This document shows, in pieces, positions 24,444 through 32,958 of a stretch of DNA of 33,168 nt. This DNA is from an uncultured Bacteroidota bacterium (GTDB lineage: Bacteria > Bacteroidota > Bacteroidia > Chitinophagales > Chitinophagaceae). The DNA lies in assembly GCA_903903635.1 (NCBI GenBank), contig CAIUZK010000118.1, positions 1 through 33,168 of the forward strand, in the 5' to 3' direction. The translations under genes were made by a program, and so were the position numbers. The notes below the pieces were generated by a model. The model did not search any database, was not told the origin of the DNA, and worked only from the letters and a program-made list of their open reading frames with translations. Numbering within the stretch: the first letter of the stretch is position 1; every line of letters starts with the position of its first letter.

Positions 24444-25436
24444 TTATTTTCTCGCTGCCAATTCATTATAAACTGCCAGGTACTGCGCTGCAATCGATTC
24501 ATACTGATAGGGAGCTATATTGGCCCTTCCTCTTTCTGTTATCTCATCATACCATTTCCTGTCAGTCACCAATCGATCAATAGCCACCCTGATCTCCTCA
24601 GGTTTATTAGGATCTACAAGTACAGCAGATGTGCCGGCCACTTCCTTCATGGCTCCTATATTGCTGGTAATTACCGGCCTGCCAACCGACTGAGCTTCAA
24701 TTATTGGCATTCCAAAACCTTCATAAAAGGAAGCATTATACATAATATCGCATTCCTTGTACCGTTCATAAACTTCGCGATCAGTCAAACCATTGAACAC
24801 CTTGTAAGATACTTTATAAGTATCCAGCTTACCCAGTTCCTCGTCCGATGGCCAACCTATTATATCTATGTGGTAACCGGTACCTTTTACTGCTTCTATG
24901 AGGTTGCCCAGGTTTTTGTGTCTGCCTGTTCCCATCATCAAAATCCTTGGTTGCTCATTCAGCGCTCCTTTCTTCGAATATTGGAATACTGGTTTTACCG
25001 GATCTGGTATTACCCTTATCTTATGCTCAGGGCAATTAAAATATTCAATTATGGTTCTTTTGGTAAACTCAGATACCACTGTTACAATATCCGTATATAA
25101 TAATGGAAACTGATACCAGAAATATTTGTAGATAAGGTAATGGATATAATTTCTCTTTTTCAGCGTATCACAATGTCCTACATCATGAATAGTCAGAATG
25201 TTCTTCCTGCCCCTCAAACCAAACAAAAGAAAATTCACATCACCGGTTATATGGTTAATTTCGCTGGCATATTTTTTAGCCTGTAAAGTATTGCCAATCC
25301 TCGACCGGTTGATGTCGCAATAAAAATCCTTAATCACCACATTGCCTCTCAGACATTCTTTAACCAAACCGAATATGCCCTCTATTGAAAGCCCTGTTTT
25401 TCTTGATTCTCTGTAGTAATGAGTTACTGATAGCAT
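24444..25436 (-). CDS. Glycosyltransferase family 4
   Basis: A 330-residue GT-B enzyme and the first gene of the right-hand left-pointing run. The acceptor domain starts with MLSVTHYYRESRKTGLSIEG. The donor domain shows RILMMGTGRHKNLGNLIEAV (about 164-183), MYNASFYEGFGMPIIEAQSVG with the E-x7-E pair, and VGRPVITSNIGAMKEVAG. No signal peptide is visible, so it is a cytosolic or membrane-peripheral transferase. Spacing of 15 nt to the next GT4 gene suggests that they add consecutive sugars of the same repeat unit. Its promoter should lie in the 344-nt region upstream, but I find no full-consensus element there. Confidence 0.88.
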   Translation of the reverse strand: MLSVTHYYRESRKTGLSIEGIFGLVKECLRGNVVIKDFYCDINRSRIGNTLQAKKYASEINHITGDVNFLLFGLRGRKNILTIHDVGHCDTLKKRNYIHYLIYKYFWYQFPLLYTDIVTVVSEFTKRTIIEYFNCPEHKIRVIPDPVKPVFQYSKKGALNEQPRILMMGTGRHKNLGNLIEAVKGTGYHIDIIGWPSDEELGKLDTYKVSYKVFNGLTDREVYERYKECDIMYNASFYEGFGMPIIEAQSVGRPVITSNIGAMKEVAGTSAVLVDPNKPEEIRVAIDRLVTDRKWYDEITERGRANIAPYQYESIAAQYLAVYNELAARK

Positions 25437-25780
25437 GTATTGATCATCGCATTTTTTAGAAAAAAAAATCTTTTTTCATGCAAGTAAATTATTACCCCCT
25501 GATTTTAATTCAGGTAATTCTCTTATCTAACTTAATACTGCGAATATCAGAAATAATTAAAGATTTTGCAACTCACAATGATGCAATTATCAATATATCA
25601 GTAACCATATCTTTGATACACGCTTCTTTATAGATTATTAACAGATGAGATTGACTCAATTTAATGCTTAAATTCATCTGCAACTAAGTGTTAGAGTTTA
25701 TCAAACTCCACACGCTGTATCTGCTGATATTCAGAAACAAGGCTCCTTGCGGAGCCTTGTTGATAATTGTTTCTCTTCGG
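25437..25780. other. Gene-free spacer between glycan locus and M16 peptidase
   Basis: This 344-nt AT-rich stretch has no credible ORF; a 65-codon frame at 25684-25881 runs through the terminator and is discarded. It holds the peptidase terminator (25736-25761), a small hairpin GAGTTT-ATC-AAACTC near 25694 and a weak inverted repeat CCTGA/TCAGG near 25500. The promoter of the GT4 gene at 25436 should be here, but no clean TTG/TAnnTTTG pair is found. It marks the right edge of the polysaccharide locus. Confidence 0.6.
25736..25761 (-). terminator. Intrinsic terminator of the M16 peptidase gene
   Basis: A perfect 11-bp stem (AACAAGGCTCC at 25736-25746 against GGAGCCTTGTT at 25751-25761) encloses a 4-nt loop. 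It begins about 20 nt after the peptidase stop on the minus strand and is followed by TTTCTG, a short U-run overlapping the stem end. Confidence 0.8.
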
Positions 25781-28603
25781 CTATTTAGTTTCCGGGTAAA
25801 GTAGCGACACAAACTGATTTTTGCCGTCAAACAGCAACTTTGCTGTTTCCTGAACTTCTGAAGGAGTAAGTTTGTCAACATAGGTCTGGTAATCCAACAC
25901 CCGGTTTTTATCGCGCCCCCAGAACAAAATTGACTGCATCTTACTGTTCCAGTACTTATTCTCTTTCACATCTGTGATGTGTTTTTCACGCCACTGGCTC
26001 TTCACTTTATCAAGGTCTTTGGCATCGGGTCCTTTTTCTTTAAGTTTTTTAATCTCATCGTTTGCCGCTGCCAGTAGTTTTTCTACATTTTCAGGGCCAC
26101 AAGGCAGATTAAGCTGCAAGGTGTAATACTCATAGGGCTCTTTTGCAACATTGGCATTAAAACCACCTGTATAAATACCACCCATTTTTTCACGAAGGTC
26201 TTCAATGACTTTAATGTTGAGCACTTCTGCTACTGCCTGAGTTTTTAATGCCAGATCTTCTGAGTAGGTAATTTCACCCCAGTATACACCCATAATCATA
26301 CTCTTCTTTTCTGTGCCCTTATTCACTTTCAATTGCTTATCCCCTTTAATGCGGCGCAAACCATTGTCCTTCACCACTGGGATAATCAGGTTCTTGTGCA
26401 GGCTGCCAAGGTACATCTCTATTAACGGTATGGCTGTTTCAGCTTTTACATTACCTGTTATAAAGAAATGATAACCATCTGACCAACTGAATTCTTTCTT
26501 ATAAAGATCAATTACACGACTTAGTTTCAACCTTTCAAAATCCTCAGCTTTCGGAATCACCATCCTGGCTAAAGGATTATTGTTATACAACGTTTTAATA
26601 GTAGTATCCATAAATGCAGCCTGTGGATTAGACGACATGTACTGCAACATCATCATTTGCTTTTCTTTGAACGCAGTAAACAACCCTTCATCCGTGCGTG
26701 GGCTGGTGAGTTTAAGGTAGGTAAGCTGCAACATAGATTCAAAATCAGTTACAGTGCTGCTTGCAGAAATATTGTTGAAAATGTCACTCATATTTACTGA
26801 TACCCTGATTTCCTTTCCTGCCAATACTTTTTCAAGATCTACCGGAGAAAAATCAGCAACACCCATAGCATCAATTACCTGAGTACAAAAATTCACATTG
26901 CTTCTGTCGGCAATCCCATAACCGTTTGTACCACCCTTTTTAATACCGGTCATTACTATTTCATCGCTCTTAAAATCAGTAGGTTTAATGGTTACCTTTA
27001 CGCCATTACTCAGCACGTATGTGGTTGCATCAAGACCTTCCTCCTTTTGAGTGTAATCCACCTTTCCGGGTACAGGCTTAATCTGCATCAAAGAAGTAGC
27101 TACAGCCTTCTCTTCAGTTTTGGCTATGGTTTGATCAAAGCCCTTTTTAGTCATTGCCAGCAATTCATCATTGGTAGGCAGTTTCACATCTTTCTTATCA
27201 GGCCCCGTTACAAGCGTGAACGTATTCATGTTCGACATCCACTCTTTCACTTCCTTATTCACCTCTTCTACCTTTATAGACGGCATCATAGTTTTGTAAT
27301 AGGAATATTCATTTTCCATACCTGGGAATGGTTCTTTACTAAGGAACGCGCGTAAATATTCTTCCACAAAGTTTTTGCTATCGGTGGTCTTGCGCTCGTT
27401 GTACATCTTTTCCATGCCCGCCATCATATCCTTTTTAGCTAGTTCCAGTTCCTGCCCGGTAAAACCAAATTTCTTTGCCCTCACCAGTTCTCCGGTAAGT
27501 GCATTCAGTGCTTTTGCCGGGCCATCATTTCCGAAAAGAGCCATTGCCTGCATACCTTCATAACCATGTATCATATCATCAAAACCCGCCTGTGCAAATG
27601 GGAATGGCGGATTGCTGCTTTGAGCCAGTTCGCCCAGTTTCTGGTTGATCATTTGCTGGCCTAATTGCCTGATCATTTCCGTTCTGTAGTCACCAACTGT
27701 AACTTCATCATGCTTTTTGGTATACGGGAAAGTCAGGATCAGCATAGAATTAGTTGCTTCCTTATCGGTTACCACCATCGCCTCGGGAGCTTTGCGGGAT
27801 GTTACATCCACATATTTACGTTCCCTTTCATTGGCCGGATTTTTCAAACTGCCAAAATGTTCGGTAATCATCTTTTTAGCAGTTGCCACATCTATATCTC
27901 CTACAACTATTACCGCCTGCAGATCCGGGCGATACCAGTCTTTATAGTAACTTCTTATTGTCTCGTATTTGAAGTTCTTAAGGATTTCATCCTTCCCAAT
28001 CGGCAAACGTTCTGCATACAATGAACCTTCTGCCAGTTTAGGAAAATACTTCTTCAGCATGCGATCATTAGCTCCTTTGCCCAGGCGGCTTTCTTCCAGC
28101 ACTACCCCACGTTCCTCATCTATATCCTTATCTGTAAGTAACGCATTATGCGCCCAGTCCTCAATAATCTGGAATCCTTTTTCAAGGTTACCTGGCTTAT
28201 CAGTAGGAATCGGCAAGATATATACTGTCTGATCAAAAGCGGTATAGGCATTCAGGTCTGCCCCAAACTGAACTCCTATGGATTGCAGATAGCTTACCAG
28301 ATCATTCTTCTGAAAATTCTTTGTGCCATTAAAGTTCATATGCTCCATGAAGTGAGCCAATCCCAGTTGGTTGTTATTCTCAAGGATCGCTCCTGCTTTC
28401 ACAGCCAACCGAAGCTCTACCTTGTTTTCAGGCTTATGGTTGTTGCGGATATAGTAGGTAAGACCATTATCCAACTTACCCGTTAACACATCCGGGTCCG
28501 AGGGTAACTTAGCTTTCAGGTCCTGACCTGTGGCTACCAAAGTGGAGGAGACTACTGCAAAACACAATATCAGGCTCCGCTTCAAAAAACTGACTAATCG
28601 CAT
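25781..28603 (-). CDS. Secreted M16-family zinc metallopeptidase
   Basis: From ATG 28603 the protein has 940 residues; the frame extends to 28663, but the promoter at 28621-28652 lies within that extension, so the shorter start is right. A signal peptide (basic start, hydrophobic LILCFAVVSSTLVA, cleavage near ATGQ-D) directs it to the periplasm; it lacks a lipobox. The inverted zinc motif HFMEH (His84, Glu87, His88) and the third ligand in EERGVVLEE (Glu163/164, about 76 residues later) mark the active N-terminal M16 domain. Three further M16-type domains follow, the third beginning near residue 530 without a zinc motif, as in full-length clan ME peptidases. It probably degrades peptides in the periplasm. 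It is a single gene with its own promoter and terminator. Confidence 0.93.
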   Translation of the reverse strand: MRLVSFLKRSLILCFAVVSSTLVATGQDLKAKLPSDPDVLTGKLDNGLTYYIRNNHKPENKVELRLAVKAGAILENNNQLGLAHFMEHMNFNGTKNFQKNDLVSYLQSIGVQFGADLNAYTAFDQTVYILPIPTDKPGNLEKGFQIIEDWAHNALLTDKDIDEERGVVLEESRLGKGANDRMLKKYFPKLAEGSLYAERLPIGKDEILKNFKYETIRSYYKDWYRPDLQAVIVVGDIDVATAKKMITEHFGSLKNPANERERKYVDVTSRKAPEAMVVTDKEATNSMLILTFPYTKKHDEVTVGDYRTEMIRQLGQQMINQKLGELAQSSNPPFPFAQAGFDDMIHGYEGMQAMALFGNDGPAKALNALTGELVRAKKFGFTGQELELAKKDMMAGMEKMYNERKTTDSKNFVEEYLRAFLSKEPFPGMENEYSYYKTMMPSIKVEEVNKEVKEWMSNMNTFTLVTGPDKKDVKLPTNDELLAMTKKGFDQTIAKTEEKAVATSLMQIKPVPGKVDYTQKEEGLDATTYVLSNGVKVTIKPTDFKSDEIVMTGIKKGGTNGYGIADRSNVNFCTQVIDAMGVADFSPVDLEKVLAGKEIRVSVNMSDIFNNISASSTVTDFESMLQLTYLKLTSPRTDEGLFTAFKEKQMMMLQYMSSNPQAAFMDTTIKTLYNNNPLARMVIPKAEDFERLKLSRVIDLYKKEFSWSDGYHFFITGNVKAETAIPLIEMYLGSLHKNLIIPVVKDNGLRRIKGDKQLKVNKGTEKKSMIMGVYWGEITYSEDLALKTQAVAEVLNIKVIEDLREKMGGIYTGGFNANVAKEPYEYYTLQLNLPCGPENVEKLLAAANDEIKKLKEKGPDAKDLDKVKSQWREKHITDVKENKYWNSKMQSILFWGRDKNRVLDYQTYVDKLTPSEVQETAKLLFDGKNQFVSLLYPETK

Positions 28604-28620
28604 AAATTTTAATTTTGCTG

Positions 28621-28652
28621 CAAAAGTAACACCAAGTTCTGCTTCATTACAA
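28621..28652 (-). promoter_or_regulatory. Consensus Bacteroidota promoter of the M16 peptidase gene
   Basis: On the minus strand TTG (28650-28652) is followed after 21 nt by TACTTTTG (28621-28628), matching the TTG/TAnnTTTG consensus exactly. Transcription would begin near 28615, giving a leader of about 12 nt before ATG 28603. This decides the start codon of the gene. Confidence 0.75.
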
Positions 28653-28789
28653 TCTTTAGTCATTATTCTTTAAGAAAACATTTTAATATTTAATTAATCG
28701 CATGGTATAATCTGGTTAAATGATGCAGTTACCATTTTTTTCGTGGCAAAAAATCAGGAAAAGCTTAATTTTACAGCAGAACTGAAAGT

Positions 28790-30184
28790 ATGGCGCTTAT
28801 AAAATCTATTTCAGGAATCCGGGGTACAATTGGTGGTAAACCCGGAAAAAGCCTGACACCATTGGACGTAGTTAAATTCACCACTGCATACGGAGCCTGG
28901 GTTGCAAATCAGGGCGACAATAAGAAAATCATCATTGGGCGTGATGGCCGCATTTCAGGCGGCATGGTTCGCGATCTGATTGCCGCCACCTTACAAAGTG
29001 TAGGCTGTACAGTAATCGACCTGGGACTTAGCACTACACCCACTGTAGAGATGGCTGTAAAACTGGAAAAAGCTGGAGGTGGTATCATTATCACTGCCAG
29101 CCATAATCCGAAGGAATGGAACGCGCTAAAACTACTCAACCATAATGGTGAATTTCTGGATGCTGCACAAGGTCAGTGGATACTTGATTATGCGGATAAA
29201 AATGAACCGAACTATGCTGAAATCAATAAGATAGGTACTATATCAACCGATGATTCATACATCCAGAAGCATATTGATATTATACTCGCGCATCCACTGG
29301 TAGATAAAGCAGCTATTAAGAAAGCCGGATTTAAAGTGGTGGTGGATGCCGTTAATTCTACCGGCGCTATTTCTGTACCCCAGTTACTCAATGCACTTGG
29401 TGTTACTGATATCCTGGTAATGAACGAAGAAGTAAATGGTCGCTTTGCACATAATCCCGAACCATTACCCGAAAACCTTATTGAACTCTGCTCTACAGTT
29501 AAAAAGAAAAACGCCTCTCTTGGCATAGCAGTAGATCCTGATGTAGACCGCCTTTGCTTTGTATGCGAAGATGGTAGTTTGTTTGGCGAAGAATATACAT
29601 TAGTGGCTATTGCCGACTATGTACTGGGTCATAACAAAGGAAACACGGTTTCCAATCTTTCCTCAACCCGCGCGCTACGTGATGTAACTGAAAAGCACGG
29701 TGGCCAGTACTTCCCCAGCGCTGTGGGCGAAGTGAATGTGGTGAAGAAAATGAGAGAGGTTAATGCAGTAATAGGCGGAGAAGGCAATGGCGGCGTGATC
29801 ATTCCTGAACTGCACTACGGACGTGATGCATTGATCGGCATTGCATTGTTCCTTACCCACCTGGCAAAGTATGGCAAATCGGCTAAATCGCTGCGCAATA
29901 CTTATCCCGACTACTTCATATCTAAAAACAAGATCGAACTAAGCGAGGATGTAAATACCAAACATATCTTCGAACAAATAAAGAAGAAATACAAGAAGCA
30001 ACCTATTAATACTGAAGATGGTCTGCGAATCGATTTCGACAGCGACTGGGTTCACCTGCGCACATCTAACACTGAGCCTATTATCCGCATTTATGCCGAG
30101 AGCACAACCGAAACCACTGCCAGCAATATCGCCAAGCGCATCATGGCCGATATCAAGGAGATGATGCTTATGAAGGTGGAGTGA
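28790..30184 (+). CDS. glmM: Phosphoglucosamine mutase (alpha-D-phosphohexomutase family)
   Basis: A 464-residue cytosolic enzyme of normal length. GlmM converts glucosamine-6-phosphate to glucosamine-1-phosphate on the way to UDP-GlcNAc, the substrate for peptidoglycan and for WecB in this window. All four phosphohexomutase regions are seen: the phosphoserine loop TASHNP with Ser104, the metal loop DPDVDR with Asp249, 251 and 253, the sugar-recognition loop GGEGNGG (329-335) and the phosphate-binding loop RTSNTEPIIR (424-433). The GEGNGG form is found in Bacteroidota and archaeal-type mutases and differs from the GGEQSGH of classical GlmM, so phosphomannomutase or phosphoglucomutase activity is not excluded. 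It is divergent from the peptidase gene; TAATTTTA at 28766-28773 is a weak -7 candidate. Confidence 0.85.
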   Translation: MALIKSISGIRGTIGGKPGKSLTPLDVVKFTTAYGAWVANQGDNKKIIIGRDGRISGGMVRDLIAATLQSVGCTVIDLGLSTTPTVEMAVKLEKAGGGIIITASHNPKEWNALKLLNHNGEFLDAAQGQWILDYADKNEPNYAEINKIGTISTDDSYIQKHIDIILAHPLVDKAAIKKAGFKVVVDAVNSTGAISVPQLLNALGVTDILVMNEEVNGRFAHNPEPLPENLIELCSTVKKKNASLGIAVDPDVDRLCFVCEDGSLFGEEYTLVAIADYVLGHNKGNTVSNLSSTRALRDVTEKHGGQYFPSAVGEVNVVKKMREVNAVIGGEGNGGVIIPELHYGRDALIGIALFLTHLAKYGKSAKSLRNTYPDYFISKNKIELSEDVNTKHIFEQIKKKYKKQPINTEDGLRIDFDSDWVHLRTSNTEPIIRIYAESTTETTASNIAKRIMADIKEMMLMKVE

Positions 30185-30220
30185 AAACCACAAAAAATCT
30201 CCAGATGAAAAATCGGGGCT

Positions 30221-30697
30221 ATGAAAATGGGCTCAACTACTAAGGATAAAATGGATATGGAAAACGAGAACGAAATATTTCCTCTGGCTATCAATCCTGA
30301 TATGAAGCGGTATTCAGAAGGTATCCATCGCGCAAGAGTTTGTATATATATATTTGCTGGTCTATGCCTTGCAATCGCAATTAGTCGTTTTTTATTTGGC
30401 AACAATCCCGGCAATGAGAATAATTCAATTAATCCATTATTTTTACTTGGTGTCAGCGGATTGATTTATTTCCTACTTGGATTATGGAGCAGGCAGAAGC
30501 CTTTTATTCCTTTGCTGATTATGTCTGTTTTTATTTCAATAATTAACCTCCTGGGATTGCTTGCATTTTTTTCCCTTCCCTATCCCAGTCCAATATATTT
30601 CCGCGTGGCTTTGATCATTGAATTAGTAATGAATTATTATATAGTCCGGGGTGCAATTTTTGCCAGCAAGAAAATGAAACTATCAAAGAAACAATGA
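30221..30697 (+). CDS. Small four-helix membrane protein of unknown function
   Basis: A 158-residue protein with a charged N-terminal tail of about 38 residues and four predicted membrane helices: IYIFAGLCLAIAISRFLF, NPLFLLGVSGLIYFLLGLW, PLLIMSVFISIINLLGLLAFF and YFRVALIIELVMNYYIVRGA. The C-terminus is basic (KKMKLSKKQ), consistent with both ends inside. I recognise no domain. Several ATGs crowd the start (30221, 30227, 30251, 30257); the first is used but the true start could be any of them. It follows glmM by 36 nt and may be co-transcribed. The stop codon lies inside the left arm of the terminator hairpin at 30694-30743. Confidence 0.7.
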   Translation: MKMGSTTKDKMDMENENEIFPLAINPDMKRYSEGIHRARVCIYIFAGLCLAIAISRFLFGNNPGNENNSINPLFLLGVSGLIYFLLGLWSRQKPFIPLLIMSVFISIINLLGLLAFFSLPYPSPIYFRVALIIELVMNYYIVRGAIFASKKMKLSKKQ

Positions 30698-30743
30698 CAT
30701 TACAAACGCCTCCAGATATCCCCAGAGGCGTTTGTAATGTCAT
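30694..30743. terminator. Long bidirectional terminator hairpin between convergent genes
   Basis: A perfect 19-bp inverted repeat (30694-30712 against 30725-30743) with a 12-nt loop lies between the small membrane-protein gene and the helicase gene. On the minus strand it is followed by TGTTTCTTTG, a usable U-rich tail for the helicase transcript. The plus-strand tail is AT-rich but weak. The plus gene's TGA (30695-30697) is within the stem. Confidence 0.8.
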
Positions 30744-30758
30744 AGCACTATAAATAAA

Positions 30759-32564
30759 TTAGTACTTTTTCTTTCCTTTATAGCCGCCACCGCCGCCTTC
30801 ACGGCCACCACCACCTTCGCGGCTGCCTCCGTAGGTTTTAACGTCGCCGGAGAATCTTGCCCGTTCTGGCCTGCCGCCTTCACGGCTTCCGCCATAAGAG
30901 GAGCTGCCACCGCCGCGTGATTCACGACCGCCGCCGCCACCACTACCACCGCCAAACGGCTTCTGGTCGGCTTCTTCAAGCCTTACTTTGCGGCCCTTGA
31001 ATTTCTTGGTGCTCAGGTGTTCAATAATATATTCTGCCGCATCGCCGGGCACGTTGAAAAAGCTGCTCATATCACGCACCGTCATACGGTCAATGATATT
31101 GGCTTCAATGTCTACCGATTCAGTGATAAACTGGAGTAATTTCTGTGCATTCAATCCGTCTTTTTCACCAAGGTTGATGAACAGGCGAACATAACGGTTG
31201 CCCCTGCTTACGCCTCTTTCCTTTGTTTCATAGCCTGCATTCAGATCCATGGAATCCTGGTAGATGTCGATGGTGTCTTTAAGCTGCAACCAGATCAGTT
31301 TGCGGATCAGGTCGTCCTTATCCATTTCGGCAAACTGCTCGTGCATGGAGTCGCGGTATAGTTTGGCAAAGTCGGCCTGAGGCTCTGCTGAGGCTATCTG
31401 CTCCATGTAGAAGAACAGGCGCTTGCGCACCACTTCAGCTCCATCAGGTATATCGCTCTTATGAAACTTCTGCTTTACCAGCCTTTCGATCTGCCTGATA
31501 TTGGATATCTGCTTTGGCGAAACAATGCTCATACAGATACCACTCTTACCGGCCCTTGCAGTACGTCCGCTACGGTGCGTGTATACTTCAGGATCGTCGG
31601 GCAGTTCGTAATTGATTACGTGTGTTATATCATTCACATCAATACCACGAGCAGCTACATCGGTAGCTACAAGGCACTGCAGGTTTTTACTCTTAAAACG
31701 CTCCATAACCTTGGTGCGCATTTTCTGATCCATATCACCATGCAGCGGACTGGTGGGATAGCCCATCTTCATGAGCTTCTCACTCACTTCCTGTGCATCC
31801 TGCTTGGTACGGGTAAATATGATGCCATAAATACCTGGTGTAAAATCAAGCAACCTACGCAGTGTTTCAAACCTGTTGTGGTGATTGGTCACATAATACT
31901 GATGGTCGATATTTTCATTCGTGGTATTTGCAGCCGCTACCGAAAACTCTTTCCAGTCTTTCATAAAGCGCTTGGCTATGCCACGCACCTCATTGCTCAT
32001 CGTTGCGCTGAACAACCATGTATGCTCCCTTGATGGGGTGTTTTTCAAAATCAGGTCTATATCCTCACGGAAACCCATGTTCAGCATTTCGTCTGCCTCG
32101 TCCAGTACTACATACTGCAACTTGTCCAGAGAAATTGCTTTACGCTCCAGCAGGTCGATCAAACGGCCCGGGGTAGCTACGATAATCTGGGGATTGGCCC
32201 TTACCTCGCGTATCTGGCCGGTTATCGGTACACCGCCGTATACGGCAGTAATACGCAGTCCGCGCATGTGGGTTCCGTACTTGCTCATCTCCTCCTGTAT
32301 CTGCATACAGAGCTCGCGGGTGGGACTAAGCACCAGGCATTGAACATGTTTTACAGCCACATCAGCATGATGAAGCAACGGAATGCCATAAGCAGCCGTT
32401 TTGCCGGTTCCGGTTTGTGCGAGCCCGATAATATCAATAGGCTCCGACAGTAGTTGAGGTATAACTTTTTGCTGAATAGGAGTAGGTGTATCAAAGCCAA
32501 GGTCAGAAATAGCCCGCATCAACTCTTCCCGCATGGGGAAGGAAGAAAAAGAATTCATTAACAT
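30759..32564 (-). CDS. DEAD-box ATP-dependent RNA helicase (DeaD/CsdA-type) with Gly/Arg-rich tail
   Basis: A 601-residue protein with the full helicase core: Q motif around TPTPIQQ (Gln31), Walker A AQTGTGKT (49-56), PTREL (81-85), TPGR (131-134), LDEAD (154-158), SATMS (186-190), and motif VI HRSGRTARAG near 333-342. A DbpA-like RNA-binding fold lies at about 450-530 (FINLGEKDGLNAQKLL to KGRKVRLEE). Residues from about 535 are low-complexity glycine with RESRGGG, GSREGG and GGREGGGGG, ending KGKKKY; such tails bind RNA non-specifically. Enzymes of this type unwind rRNA in ribosome assembly and mRNA, often under cold stress. ATG 32564 is used; ATG 32558 is an alternative. A good promoter lies at 32631-32638, giving a leader of about 60 nt, and the terminator follows at 30694-30743. 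Confidence 0.94.
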   Translation of the reverse strand: MLMNSFSSFPMREELMRAISDLGFDTPTPIQQKVIPQLLSEPIDIIGLAQTGTGKTAAYGIPLLHHADVAVKHVQCLVLSPTRELCMQIQEEMSKYGTHMRGLRITAVYGGVPITGQIREVRANPQIIVATPGRLIDLLERKAISLDKLQYVVLDEADEMLNMGFREDIDLILKNTPSREHTWLFSATMSNEVRGIAKRFMKDWKEFSVAAANTTNENIDHQYYVTNHHNRFETLRRLLDFTPGIYGIIFTRTKQDAQEVSEKLMKMGYPTSPLHGDMDQKMRTKVMERFKSKNLQCLVATDVAARGIDVNDITHVINYELPDDPEVYTHRSGRTARAGKSGICMSIVSPKQISNIRQIERLVKQKFHKSDIPDGAEVVRKRLFFYMEQIASAEPQADFAKLYRDSMHEQFAEMDKDDLIRKLIWLQLKDTIDIYQDSMDLNAGYETKERGVSRGNRYVRLFINLGEKDGLNAQKLLQFITESVDIEANIIDRMTVRDMSSFFNVPGDAAEYIIEHLSTKKFKGRKVRLEEADQKPFGGGSGGGGGRESRGGGSSSYGGSREGGRPERARFSGDVKTYGGSREGGGGREGGGGGYKGKKKY

Positions 32565-32630
32565 TAAAAAGAACTTTTATAAAATATGCCGAACCAACAT
32601 GGTCACAGCCTCCCTATTATAACGGGAGTG

Positions 32631-32638
32631 CAAAGTTA
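32631..32638 (-). promoter_or_regulatory. Promoter -7 element of the helicase gene
   Basis: TAACTTTG on the minus strand matches TAnnTTTG exactly. The -33 region is only T-rich (CTTTTTATC), not TTG. Transcription would start near 32624, and the first bases could form a 5-bp hairpin (CTCCC/GGGAG, 9-nt loop) at the 5' end of the mRNA. Confidence 0.6.
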
Positions 32639-32701
32639 ATCGATTTAAATGATAAAAAGTGTTAAGTTAATGGTATAAAAACCTAAAAAAAACAAACCCC
32701 T

Positions 32702-32718
32702 CCCGTTGAAAAAACGGG
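32702..32718 (-). terminator. Weak hairpin with T-rich minus-strand tail
   Basis: CCCGTT-GAAAA-AACGGG forms a 6-bp stem. On the minus strand it is followed, after about 10 nt, by a run of eight T residues. It could end transcription arriving from beyond the right edge before the helicase promoter. The stem is short and the spacing poor. Confidence 0.35.
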
Positions 32719-32804
32719 ACCTTGTTCCGGGGATTCACAGGTGGAGGAAAATTCAACCTTATAACATTATTCTTCTTTTAATGTTTATTTGCAAGTCTAG
32801 TGAA

Positions 32805-32900
32805 TTGCACACTGCGCAAAAATATTTTGTTGCACAATTTTTTATTGATTTTCAGGGGATTATCTCTGTTTTGTTGCACATTTTGGGGTGCAGTGTGCAA
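32805..32900. repeat. TTGCACA repeat block framed by an 11-bp inverted repeat
   Basis: This lies in the 604-nt gene-free right end (32565-33168). TTGCACACTGC (32805-32815) and its exact complement (32890-32900) frame the block. Inside are two exact copies of TTTTGTTGCACA (32825-32836 and 32869-32880). TTGCACA thus occurs three times directly and once inverted in 96 bp. The arrangement resembles iterated protein-binding sites, but no function is known. Confidence 0.6.
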
Positions 32901-32907
32901 ATTTCGT

Positions 32908-32950
32908 CTGAATCGCGGATTAAGGGGATTAAAGGATTTCGCGGATTGTG
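32908..32950. repeat. Degenerate GGATTA-type intergenic repeat
   Basis: CGCGGATT occurs at 32914-32921 and 32940-32947, with GGATTA and GGATTT units between, giving an irregular period of 8-10 bp. Low-complexity stretches of this kind are familiar from Bacteroidota intergenic regions. An overlapping frame gives a repetitive peptide (RIKGIKGF) and is not a gene. Confidence 0.5.
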
Positions 32951-32958
32951 TGTTTTCG

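Noticed and set aside
5931-25436. Glycan locus as part of the mobile element
   Set aside because: It lies on the other side of the intact tRNA, separated by the secreted-protein and Fe-S genes, with no second integrase, transposase or att-like repeat in view.
25437-25780. CRISPR array or RNA gene in the 344-nt spacer
   Set aside because: No regularly spaced repeats, tRNA cloverleaf or rRNA motif is visible; only terminator-type hairpins.
25684-25881. 65-codon minus-strand frame at the end of the M16 gene
   Set aside because: It overlaps the peptidase in another frame and passes through its terminator hairpin.
30740-30979. Alanine/valine-rich minus-strand frame under the helicase tail
   Set aside because: It is an out-of-frame reading of the glycine-rich GGN repeats of the helicase gene.
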